DNA of 5,669 bases from an uncultured bacterium (lineage in GTDB: Bacteria; Bacteroidota; Bacteroidia; Chitinophagales; CAIODY01). How positions within the stretch are numbered: the first letter of the stretch is position 1; every line of letters starts with the position of its first letter. Positions 1 to 5,669 of the stretch are shown piece after piece. The position numbers and the translations under genes were made by a program. The stretch covers positions 1-5,669 of the forward strand of contig CAIQHW010000061.1 of assembly GCA_903871715.1 (NCBI GenBank), in the 5' to 3' direction. The notes under the pieces are model-generated. The model saw only the letters and a list, made by a program, of their open reading frames with translations, was not told the origin of the DNA and ran no database searches.

Positions 1-284
1 AGCTCACAAACAATGCAGTGAGCAGCTTTCGTGAAAAAAGCAAAGAAGATGGTAGCTATATTAACGGTGGTTTTTTTGTGTTGAAACAAGAAGTGTTTAA
101 CTACTTAAAAAACGATTGCAACAATATCATGTGGGAAGATTATCCACTTGAAAAATTGAGCAACGATGGGCAATTGATGGCTTATAAACACGAAGGTTTT
201 TGGAAATGTATGGATGCACTTCGTGATAAAAATGAATTGGAAGAAATGTGGAGCAGTGGAAATGCAAAATGGAAAAACTGGTAA
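1..284 (+). CDS. rfbF: Glucose-1-phosphate cytidylyltransferase, 3' end (partial)
   Basis: This is the C-terminal part of an enzyme that makes CDP-glucose from CTP and glucose-1-phosphate in the cytoplasm, the entry step to CDP-linked deoxysugars. The frame is open from base 3 to the TAA at 282-284, so the gene begins outside the window; a GTG at 18 lies inside the frame and is not a start. About 93 residues of a roughly 255-residue family are visible. Recognisable family signatures are INGGFFVL (bases 60-83), a W-E-x-x-PLxxL segment, then QLMAYxHxGFW followed by MDxLRDK, and an ending of the form WxxGxAxWKxW. These C-terminal signatures distinguish RfbF from the dTTP-using RmlA enzymes in my judgement, though I identify it by memory of the family and not by alignment. 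The next gene begins 15 bases later on the same strand, consistent with an operon. The missing N-terminal part would carry the nucleotide-binding GxGTR-type motif. Confidence 0.92.
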   Translation, partial: LTNNAVSSFREKSKEDGSYINGGFFVLKQEVFNYLKNDCNNIMWEDYPLEKLSNDGQLMAYKHEGFWKCMDALRDKNELEEMWSSGNAKWKNW

Positions 285-299
285 AACTTAAAATCAAAA

Positions 300-1346
300 A
301 TGAAAATATTAATTACAGGCAATTTAGGTTATGTTGGTCCAGGTGTTATCAGTCACTTTCGCAAAGTACTTCCCACAGCGCATTTGGTGGGTTTCGATAC
401 CGCATTTTTTAATGTGCAATTCACTAATCCAATAATCGGTGCAGAGCATTTATTAAACGAACAATATTTTGGCGATGTGCGACATTTTCCAAAAGAATTA
501 TTGAATGGCGTAGATGCTGTGGTGCATTTAGCCGCTATTAGTAACGACCCGATGGGGAATAAATTTGAAACACCAACTTTGGATACCAATTTTGGCTCTA
601 CAAAAACAATTGCTGAAATGGCAAAAGCAGCAGGAGTAAAGCGCTTCATATTTGCCAGCAGTTGCAGTGTATATGGTTTTGCTGATGATAAACCGCGAAC
701 TGAAACTTCTGAATTAAATCCTTTAACGGCTTATGCCAAATCAAAAGTATTTTCAGAAGAAGCACTGAAACCTTTTGCTGATGATAATTTCACGATTACT
801 TGTTTGCGTTTTGCAACCGCCTGCGGCATGAGTGACAGATTGCGATTAGATTTGGTGTTGAATGATTTTGTGGCTGGTGCAATCACAGCTAGGCAGATTT
901 CTATTTTGAGCGATGGTACACCTTGGCGACCATTAATTAATGTAAAAGATATGCCGTTGGCAATGGAGTGGGGGATAGTTCGAGATAAAAATACTGGTGG
1001 AAATTTTGTGATTGTGAATGCTGGCAGCAATGTATGGAACTATCAAGTGAAAGAATTGGCAGAAGCCGTAGCTGCAGAATTAACAGGCGTTTCGGTAACT
1101 GTAAATCCAAATGCTGCACCTGATAAAAGAAGTTATAAAGTTGATTTTAGTTTGTTCGAAAAGTTAGCACCATTGCATCAACCCAAATATAATTTGCAAC
1201 AAACTATTAAAGATTTGGTAAGTGGTTTGCAAGCTATTCAATTCAACGATGCTGATTTTCGCAAAGGTCGTTTTATGCGATTAAATGTGTTAAATGCATT
1301 GATGGATAAGCATTTGATTAATGAACAATTATTCTGGAATAAATAA
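300..1346 (+). CDS. NAD(P)-dependent sugar epimerase/reductase, extended SDR family
   Basis: The 348-residue protein is an extended short-chain dehydrogenase/reductase acting on a nucleotide sugar. The Rossmann motif GxxGxxG is at residues 7-13 (GNLGYVG), with Asp33 at the end of the second strand, which usually favours NAD(H). GDV at 58-60 and HLAA at 76-79 are the expected following motifs. The catalytic region is intact: SSCSVYG at 120-126 and YAKSK at 145-149, giving the Tyr145/Lys149 pair. The substrate half contains RFATACGMS near 173-181 and a DGTPWRPLI segment, both typical of sugar-nucleotide epimerases and 4-ketoreductases. The ATG at 300 puts the Rossmann strand at residues 2-6, as in the family. 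It sits between rfbF and an RmlC-type epimerase, so a CDP-linked keto-sugar is the likely substrate. I cannot tell from sequence whether it is an epimerase, a 4-ketoreductase or a dehydratase. Confidence 0.88.
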   Translation: MKILITGNLGYVGPGVISHFRKVLPTAHLVGFDTAFFNVQFTNPIIGAEHLLNEQYFGDVRHFPKELLNGVDAVVHLAAISNDPMGNKFETPTLDTNFGSTKTIAEMAKAAGVKRFIFASSCSVYGFADDKPRTETSELNPLTAYAKSKVFSEEALKPFADDNFTITCLRFATACGMSDRLRLDLVLNDFVAGAITARQISILSDGTPWRPLINVKDMPLAMEWGIVRDKNTGGNFVIVNAGSNVWNYQVKELAEAVAAELTGVSVTVNPNAAPDKRSYKVDFSLFEKLAPLHQPKYNLQQTIKDLVSGLQAIQFNDADFRKGRFMRLNVLNALMDKHLINEQLFWNK

Positions 1347-1352
1347 AATACA

Positions 1353-1904
1353 ATGAAATTTACCGAACTAAAACTGAAAGGTGCTTACCATATTGAAGTG
1401 GAGCCATTTAAAGATGAACGTGGTTTTTTTACTCGTACATTTTGTGAAAACGAATTTTCACAGCATAATTTGAAACAACATTTTGTACAAGCCAATCATA
1501 GCGGCACTTTTGGCAAAGGAATTATTCGTGGCATGCACTTCCAACGTCCACCATATGCCGAAGTAAAAGTGTTGAAATGTATCAAAGGCAGCATTTTTGA
1601 TGTGATTGTGGATTGCCGAAAAAATTCACCTACATTTTTGCAATGGGTAGGCATCGAATTATCTGCCGAAAAGAAAAACATGATGTACGTGCCAGAAGGC
1701 TTTGCACATGGCTTTCAATCGTTGGAAGAAGAAACTGAAATTACTTATTTGGTGGGTGCATTTTACAATAAACAATCGGAAGGGGGCATACATCATGCAG
1801 ACCCTAAAGTGGGCATCGAATGGAAATTGCCCGTGTTGCTTACTTCCGAAAAAGATGCGGCTATTCCTTTTGTAGATGAAAATTTTGAACCTATAGAAAT
1901 TTAA
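1353..1904 (+). CDS. RmlC-type dTDP-4-dehydrorhamnose 3,5-epimerase family protein
   Basis: This 183-residue cupin is the usual length for RmlC, which inverts C3 and/or C5 of a nucleotide-linked 4-keto-6-deoxyhexose. Visible motifs are DERGFF (21-26), QANHS (46-50), IRGMHFQ (58-64), KVLKC (72-76), a GxxFDVIVD strand (79-87), VPEGFAHGF (113-121) and SEKD (165-168). Residues matching the known catalytic set are His62, Lys72 and Tyr132, with Tyr138 also in the tyrosine-bearing strand and Asp168 in the SxKD motif that supplies the partner for the histidine. All key residues look intact, so an active enzyme is expected. The gene starts six bases after the preceding SDR gene and ends three bases before the next, implying one transcript. 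I give no rmlC symbol because the neighbour is RfbF, not RmlA; the substrate may be CDP-linked, and single-position (3- or 5-) epimerases look the same at this level. Confidence 0.9.
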   Translation: MKFTELKLKGAYHIEVEPFKDERGFFTRTFCENEFSQHNLKQHFVQANHSGTFGKGIIRGMHFQRPPYAEVKVLKCIKGSIFDVIVDCRKNSPTFLQWVGIELSAEKKNMMYVPEGFAHGFQSLEEETEITYLVGAFYNKQSEGGIHHADPKVGIEWKLPVLLTSEKDAAIPFVDENFEPIEI

Positions 1905-1907
1905 TAA

Positions 1908-2840
1908 ATGCCTGAAACTATTATCATTACGGGGGCTAATGGCTTCATTGGAAGTTATTTAGCGAAATATTTTTCTGAAAAAAAATATCATGTGATTTGT
2001 GTTTCTCGAAAATATTTTACGGAAGTAAAAAAACAATTGCACGATTGTGAATTGCTGGAAATGGATGTGATGAGTGATGATTTTAAAAACTTGCAAATAC
2101 AGGCTGATAACATGATTCATTTAGCAAGTGCTAATGATATCGTTTCTAAAAATTTCCAAAATGGAGTGGAGTTATCATTAATCGGAACAAAAAATGCAAT
2201 CGATGTTTGTGTGAAAAATAACATTCCGCAATTCATTTTCTTTTCAACGATGCAAGTGTATGAATCGGAGTTGAATGGAAATTATGATGAACAAACGATT
2301 TCAAAACCTGTAAATGATTATGCCTTTAATCATTTAATTGCCGAAGAATATGTAGCAATGGCATCGAAAAAAAATGGCTTGAAAGCCTCATCAGTTCGCC
2401 CTTCCAACGTGTATGGTGCAATGATGGATGCACAAATTGAACGCTGGAGTTTGGTGCCCAATTGTTTTATAAAAGAAGCGATTGAAAAAAATAACATCAC
2501 ACTTTTATCATCGGGCAAGCAGTTGCGAAATTTTATTTCGTTGCAAAATGTAGCAAAAAGTACAGAAGCGATTTTGAATAATTTATCTATAGATTATCAA
2601 CTGTATAACATTGCTTCTGAAAACAATTTTTCGATTGTGGAGGTTGCAAAATTTACGCAAGAAGTTTTTGCAAGTGAATTTAATCGGCAGGTTGAATTAG
2701 TTGTGAAGAGTGACAAGCCCAATGCTGCCGATAGTTTCCATATTAGCATCGAAAAAATTAAAAACTTGGGTGTTGAAAATGTGGATGATGAAAATGCGAT
2801 TAAAACCGAAATCAAAAAGATTATCGAATTGCTGAAATAA
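1908..2840 (+). CDS. Extended SDR nucleotide-sugar oxidoreductase with YxxxH active-site variant
   Basis: A 310-residue extended SDR. The Rossmann motif GANGFIG is at residues 9-15, HLAS at 71-74 marks the fourth strand, and FFSTMQVY (111-118) provides Ser113/Thr114. RPSNVYG (164-170) and RNFI (207-210) are standard substrate-domain signatures. The catalytic Tyr is Tyr138, but the lysine expected four residues later is His142: the motif reads YAFNH, encoded at 2319-2333. The codons are unambiguous and the reading frame is clean on both sides, so it is not a frameshift effect. By family the protein would be a 4-ketoreductase, epimerase or dehydratase acting on the sugar made by the preceding genes. 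Its ATG immediately follows a doubled TAA (1902-1907), so translation is probably coupled with the epimerase gene. It may be a catalytic variant, a subfamily with its own signature, or a non-catalytic binding protein; the overall fold assignment is secure. Confidence 0.87.
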   Translation: MPETIIITGANGFIGSYLAKYFSEKKYHVICVSRKYFTEVKKQLHDCELLEMDVMSDDFKNLQIQADNMIHLASANDIVSKNFQNGVELSLIGTKNAIDVCVKNNIPQFIFFSTMQVYESELNGNYDEQTISKPVNDYAFNHLIAEEYVAMASKKNGLKASSVRPSNVYGAMMDAQIERWSLVPNCFIKEAIEKNNITLLSSGKQLRNFISLQNVAKSTEAILNNLSIDYQLYNIASENNFSIVEVAKFTQEVFASEFNRQVELVVKSDKPNAADSFHISIEKIKNLGVENVDDENAIKTEIKKIIELLK

Positions 2841-2862
2841 AGTTTTTCCAATTCTATCTTTA
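2829..2862 (+). promoter_or_regulatory. Weak Bacteroidota-type promoter candidate before the methyltransferase gene
   Basis: TATCTTTA at 2855-2862 matches the Bacteroidota -7 element TAnnTTTG except at its last base. A TTG at 2829-2831 could be the -33 element, separated by 23 bases, the upper end of the accepted spacing. It lies in the only gap of notable size (56 bases) within the sugar cluster, starting inside the end of the preceding gene. In such AT-rich DNA a chance match is quite possible, and the downstream gene could equally be read from the upstream promoter. Confidence 0.28.
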
Positions 2863-2896
2863 CATCTTTCATAAAATAAAAATTTTACAAACTGAA

Positions 2897-3628
2897 ATGA
2901 ATCCAATAGAAGAATTTAAAAAAGAACGCAAAGAGGCAATCGCTGAAATGGGCAACGATTCTGCATTACGTCAAAAATCGTTGGACTGGATGTTGCATGC
3001 CGACAAATATAAATATACTTACAACTTCGAATGGATGGGTCGCCCCATTATTAAATATCCGAGCGATATTGTGATTATGCAGGAAATAATTTGGCGATTA
3101 AAGCCAGATGTGATTATTGAAACAGGTATTGCGCATGGTGGCAGTATTATCTTTTCAGCTTCGATGTTAGAATTGATTGGGCATGGTGAAGTGGTAGCGG
3201 TTGACATTGATATTCGCAAACACAATCGTGATGAAATCGAAAAACATCCTATGATGAAACGCATCACGATGTATGAAGGTAGCAGCACTGATGAAGCCAT
3301 TGTGGAGAAAATTCGCAAACACACCGAAGGCAAAAAAACTGTGTTGGTGGCGTTAGATTCAAACCACACACACGAGCATGTTTTGAGAGAATTGGAAATG
3401 TATTCGCCGATGGTTACGGTTGGAAGTTATATTCTATGCCCGGATACTTTTGTTGAATTTTTTCCGAAAGGTTATGTAAAGGATAGACCTTGGGATGTGG
3501 GCAACAACCCGATGACAGCGGTTTGGGAGTTTTTGAAGCACAATAAAAATTTTGAGATTGATAAAAATATCGACAATAAATTAATGATTACCGAAGGCCT
3601 GGACGGGTATTTGAAACGAGTAAAATAA
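2897..3628 (+). CDS. CmcI/'cephalosporin hydroxylase' family SAM-dependent methyltransferase
   Basis: This 243-residue protein belongs to the family annotated as cephalosporin hydroxylase (PF04989), which are class I SAM-dependent O-methyltransferases; a mycobacterial member methylates rhamnose. The SAM-binding loop is IIETGIAHGGS (73-83), with AVDID (101-105) as the second acidic strand. The metal/substrate segment is LDSNHTHEHVLREL (153-166), with Asp154, His157, His159 and His161. VGSYILCPDT follows at 175-184, then DRPWDVGNNP (196-205) and a C-terminal GYLKRVK ending typical of the family. In CmcI a Glu-Asp pair binds magnesium after the GSY segment; here the corresponding positions read Pro182-Asp183, which may be normal for the glycan-cluster branch. 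The context next to deoxysugar genes argues for O-methylation of a sugar hydroxyl, not antibiotic tailoring. There is no signal peptide, so action is cytoplasmic. It is the last gene before a strong terminator. Confidence 0.88.
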   Translation: MNPIEEFKKERKEAIAEMGNDSALRQKSLDWMLHADKYKYTYNFEWMGRPIIKYPSDIVIMQEIIWRLKPDVIIETGIAHGGSIIFSASMLELIGHGEVVAVDIDIRKHNRDEIEKHPMMKRITMYEGSSTDEAIVEKIRKHTEGKKTVLVALDSNHTHEHVLRELEMYSPMVTVGSYILCPDTFVEFFPKGYVKDRPWDVGNNPMTAVWEFLKHNKNFEIDKNIDNKLMITEGLDGYLKRVK

Positions 3629-3645
3629 AATCAGAAAATTAAATT

Positions 3646-3653
3646 TAGGTTTG
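3646..3653 (+). promoter_or_regulatory. TAnnTTTG -7 element within the terminator 5' arm
   Basis: TAGGTTTG is an exact match to the Bacteroidota -7 consensus TAnnTTTG. Transcription from it would start near 3657-3660, past most of the hairpin's 5' arm, giving a leader of about 30 bases to the glycosyltransferase ATG at 3691 without an intact terminator stem. No TTG lies at the expected -33 distance (the nearest, 3611-3613, is 32 bases upstream), which lowers confidence. It is the best candidate for the promoter that the next gene would need if the terminator works. Confidence 0.33.
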
Positions 3654-3684
3654 GTGAATTTTAAAAATTCGCCAAACCTTTTTT
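3647..3684 (+). terminator. Rho-independent terminator after the sugar cluster
   Basis: The arms 3647-3661 and 3665-3679 pair over 15 positions, all Watson-Crick except one G-U (3655 with 3671), around a three-base loop. The 3' arm runs straight into a six-T tract at 3679-3684. It begins 18 bases after the methyltransferase stop. The T-tract is on the + strand side, and there are A-rich bases before the 5' arm but no comparable unbroken tract, so it is mainly a terminator for + strand transcription, matching all genes here. Confidence 0.85.
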
Positions 3685-3690
3685 ATACCC

Positions 3691-4710
3691 ATGGACTTAT
3701 CAAAATCAATATCCATCATTATTCCCACACACAATCGCTCGAAATATTTAGAGCGATGTTTGCATTATTACAAACAGAATTTATCGTCAATTCCGCTCTA
3801 CATCTGCGATTCAAGCAAAGAAAAAAATCTGTCGGAAATTTTATTGGGGTTGAATTATGAGCATTGCCCACAAAAATCTTTTGTAGAAAAAGTGAACGAT
3901 ACTTTGCAAAAAGTGCAAACTCCTTTTGTAATGCTTTGCGCCGATGATGATTTTTTTACGCTGGGCGGCATAAAATCTGCTGTTGAATTTTTACAAAAAA
4001 ACGCTGAATACAGCACTGCACATGGCATCTACACTCGGTTTATGAAAATAAAAAACGAGTGGGTGCTGTTTCCATTGTATGAAAATGGTTTGAAAAATGA
4101 ATTGGAAAGTGATGATAAATTAAATCGCTTGCAGCATTTAATGCAAAGTTATCATCCGCTTTTTTACGCAATTCAGCGAATTGAAGTGATGCAAGCCACT
4201 TACGATTCGTTCATCAAAAATGGCATTAGCAATTTGAATTTTGTAGAATTTTTGATGGCGATAATTCCAATCAGTTTTGGTAAAATAAAAATGTTGCCCC
4301 AATATTATTGCGCTCGTGAACACATCGCCACATCAGCAGGAGCAACGGCTTTGAGCTTTGCTGATATTATGCGTAGCGAAAAAATGAATGCCGAATACGA
4401 TGCCTTTTTAAAAGTGGTGCATCAATTTGTGTTTGCAAAAGAGGATATTTTTTCAAAAGAAAAAACTGAAAAATTGTTTGTCGCCTATTTGAAAAAAGGT
4501 TACACTTCGCCTAAAAAAAAGCTGAACAAAATCATTCGACAATTTTTGCCAAAAGCGATGGAACAAAAAATTATTACCCAACAGCAAGAAAAAGAGATTT
4601 TTTCAAAAATCGCTCAATATCAATTGCATCAAGGCTTTCCGTTTGCTAACGCGATTGCGAAACAAGAATGGGAAAATATGCAAACGTATATTTCCAAATT
4701 TCCTGTGTAA
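3691..4710 (+). CDS. GT2-like glycosyltransferase (TIGR00180-type)
   Basis: A 339-residue glycosyltransferase with a GT-A fold N-terminal domain. SISIIIPTHNRSKYLERCL (6-24) is the classical first strand and helix of GT2 enzymes, ICDSS (38-42) supplies the nucleotide-contacting Asp, and CADDDFF (83-89) carries the DxD metal motif at 85-87. A middle segment, YHPLFYAIQR (154-163) and a later NFVEFL (183-188), resembles the TIGR00180 glycosyltransferase group, where the Glu is a plausible catalytic residue. The C-terminal 90 residues are rich in lysine and lack a predicted membrane span, consistent with peripheral association with the inner membrane. The ATG at 3691 is the only sensible start: the conserved strand begins at residue 6 and there is no start codon upstream before the hairpin. 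Its position beside the deoxysugar genes suggests transfer of that sugar to a surface glycan; donor and acceptor cannot be read from the sequence. Confidence 0.83.
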   Translation: MDLSKSISIIIPTHNRSKYLERCLHYYKQNLSSIPLYICDSSKEKNLSEILLGLNYEHCPQKSFVEKVNDTLQKVQTPFVMLCADDDFFTLGGIKSAVEFLQKNAEYSTAHGIYTRFMKIKNEWVLFPLYENGLKNELESDDKLNRLQHLMQSYHPLFYAIQRIEVMQATYDSFIKNGISNLNFVEFLMAIIPISFGKIKMLPQYYCAREHIATSAGATALSFADIMRSEKMNAEYDAFLKVVHQFVFAKEDIFSKEKTEKLFVAYLKKGYTSPKKKLNKIIRQFLPKAMEQKIITQQQEKEIFSKIAQYQLHQGFPFANAIAKQEWENMQTYISKFPV

Positions 4711-4787
4711 GAAACCGATTTCATTTTCTACATTTTATTTCAAAACATTTTATGCCATTTAGCGATATTCGCCACTCAAATTTATTT

Positions 4788-5669
4788 ATGGAAAAACATT
4801 TTATCAGTGCAGAAAAACTAACGATTTCTATCATCGAAGAAATTATTTCGAGCAAAGCAAAAATTGAATTGAGCGAATCGGCAAAAGAAAAAATTGTGGC
4901 TTGCCGAAAATTTTTAGATGATAAATTGGCAAACAATACTCGGCTGTATTACGGCATCAACACTGGGTTTGGCTCGTTGTGCGATGTAAGAATTGAACAG
5001 GAAGAGTTGGAAGATTTGCAATACAAATTGGTGGTATCAACGGCTTGCGGAATGGGAGATGAAGTGCCGCATGATATTGTACGCTTGTTGTTGTTGTTAA
5101 AAATTCAGTCGCTAAGCTATGGCTACAGCGGCATTGCGTTGAATACGGTGCAACTATTGGTTGATTTTTACAATGAAGATTTGTTGCCCATTATTTTTCA
5201 GCAAGGTTCTTTGGGTGCATCGGGCGACTTGGCACCCTTAGCCCACATGGCTTTGGCGATGATGGGCATTGGCGAAGTGTATTTGAAAGGGAAAAAAATG
5301 TTGGCAAAAGATGCGTTGCAAATCATCAACAGAAAGCCTGTGGTGTTGCAATCGAAGGAAGGATTGGCATTGCTCAATGGCACACAATTTATGAGCAGCT
5401 ATGCGGTGTGGTGTTTGCTAAAAGCCCGTAGATTAAGCACTTTGGCTGATTTAATTTGTGCCATTTCTATAGAAGGGTTTGATTCAAAATTAGAACCATT
5501 CACGGATACTATTCATAACATTCGTCCGCATCATGGGCAAATTCAAACGGCTTTAAATCTGCAACAGTTTTTAAAAGGCAGTGAAATCATTGCACAAGAA
5601 AAAAAGCAAGTGCAAGACCCTTATAGTTTCCGTTGTGTGCCACAAGTGCATGGTGCATCAAAAGATGTG
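4788..5669 (+). CDS. hutH: Histidine ammonia-lyase family (MIO enzyme), N-terminal part
   Basis: The frame is open from the ATG at 4788 to the window end, giving 294 residues of an enzyme normally about 500 long. HutH converts L-histidine to trans-urocanate and ammonia in the cytoplasm, the first step of histidine breakdown. Landmarks are YGINTGFG (55-62), GSLGASGDLAPLAH (140-153) whose Ala144-Ser145-Gly146 cyclise into the MIO cofactor, KEGLALLNGTQ (190-200) and QDPYSFRCVPQVHG (277-289, with Tyr280 and Arg283 as in Pseudomonas HutH). The position of the substrate-contacting histidine in the usual SHA motif is Thr85 (STACG, codon 5040-5042), so the substrate is less certain than the family. 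An in-frame ATG at 4752 would add 12 poorly conserved residues; 4788 fits the family start better. No terminator precedes it and the gap from the glycosyltransferase is 77 bases; a poor match to the -7 box is TACATTTT at 4729. The symbol is by family only. Confidence 0.88.
   Translation, partial: MEKHFISAEKLTISIIEEIISSKAKIELSESAKEKIVACRKFLDDKLANNTRLYYGINTGFGSLCDVRIEQEELEDLQYKLVVSTACGMGDEVPHDIVRLLLLLKIQSLSYGYSGIALNTVQLLVDFYNEDLLPIIFQQGSLGASGDLAPLAHMALAMMGIGEVYLKGKKMLAKDALQIINRKPVVLQSKEGLALLNGTQFMSSYAVWCLLKARRLSTLADLICAISIEGFDSKLEPFTDTIHNIRPHHGQIQTALNLQQFLKGSEIIAQEKKQVQDPYSFRCVPQVHGASKDV

Noticed and set aside
353..649. Open frames on the minus strand inside the first SDR gene (also 731-1030 and 937-1119)
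   Set aside because: They lie entirely opposite a clearly coding, motif-rich + strand gene and show no recognisable family motifs.
1353..1904. Calling the gene rmlC of a dTDP-L-rhamnose operon
   Set aside because: No RmlA, RmlB or typical RmlD is present in the window and the upstream nucleotidyltransferase is of the CDP-glucose type.
2597..2906. Minus-strand open frames over the end of the second SDR gene and the following gap
   Set aside because: Their sequence is Phe/Ser/Ile-rich as expected for the complement of Lys/Glu/Asn codons, with no conserved motif.
3651..3860. Small + strand frame overlapping the terminator and the start of the glycosyltransferase
   Set aside because: It begins inside the terminator hairpin with a non-ATG start and runs out of frame over the strongly conserved GT2 N-terminus.
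4711..4722. GAAA/TTTC inverted repeat after the glycosyltransferase stop as a terminator
   Set aside because: Only four A-T-rich pairs, no extended T-tract; too weak to call.
4721..4936. Minus-strand frames opposite the ammonia-lyase gene (also 5198-5383)
   Set aside because: They are antisense to a clear ammonia-lyase reading frame whose MIO motif is intact.
4788..5669. Flexirubin/aryl-polyene type tyrosine ammonia-lyase
   Set aside because: The MIO region (ASGDLAPLAH) and QDPYSFRC segment follow the HutH pattern, whereas the flexirubin-type TALs I recall have SHSSG and GGVGASGDLVQLSH; no pigment-cluster neighbours are visible.
1..5669. CRISPR arrays, tRNA/rRNA, insertion sequences, attachment sites, toxin or phage-defence modules
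   Set aside because: No spaced repeats, RNA gene signatures, transposase motifs or terminal inverted repeats were seen; the sequence is almost fully accounted for by metabolic genes.

Overview
The window looks like chromosomal DNA from a member of the Bacteroidota, possibly Chitinophagales. The DNA is AT-rich, TTG and AAA codons are heavily used, no start codon is preceded by a clear Shine-Dalgarno sequence, and the few promoter-like sites resemble the Bacteroidota form TAnnTTTG. The protein sequences also read like Bacteroidota members of their families. This placement is inference from sequence character, not from a marker gene.

Bases 1-3628 are the downstream part of a nucleotide-sugar cluster read entirely on the + strand. 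In order it holds the 3' end of a glucose-1-phosphate cytidylyltransferase (RfbF type), an extended SDR epimerase/reductase, an RmlC-type 3,5-epimerase, a second extended SDR with a changed active-site motif (YxxxH), and a CmcI-family ('cephalosporin hydroxylase') SAM-dependent methyltransferase. The first four genes are 3-15 bases apart and look co-transcribed. The methyltransferase follows after 56 bases that contain a weak promoter candidate. A strong rho-independent terminator (3647-3684) closes this block.

Bases 3691-4710 encode a GT2-like glycosyltransferase whose ATG lies only six bases after the terminator T-run. The 5' arm of the terminator contains a perfect TAnnTTTG hexanucleotide-type promoter element, so terminator and promoter may overlap here. 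Bases 4788-5669 encode the N-terminal 294 residues of a histidine ammonia-lyase-family enzyme that runs off the window; the histidine usual in its SHA motif is threonine.

Taken together, the first genes fit a pathway that starts from CDP-glucose, makes a keto-deoxysugar (the 4,6-dehydratase is presumably upstream, outside the window), epimerises and reduces it, and O-methylates the sugar either as nucleotide sugar or after transfer. The glycosyltransferase could place it on a surface glycan such as O-antigen or capsule. The ammonia-lyase is probably unrelated to this pathway. I found no RNA genes, CRISPR arrays, insertion sequences or other mobile elements, and no gene-free stretch longer than about 80 bases.
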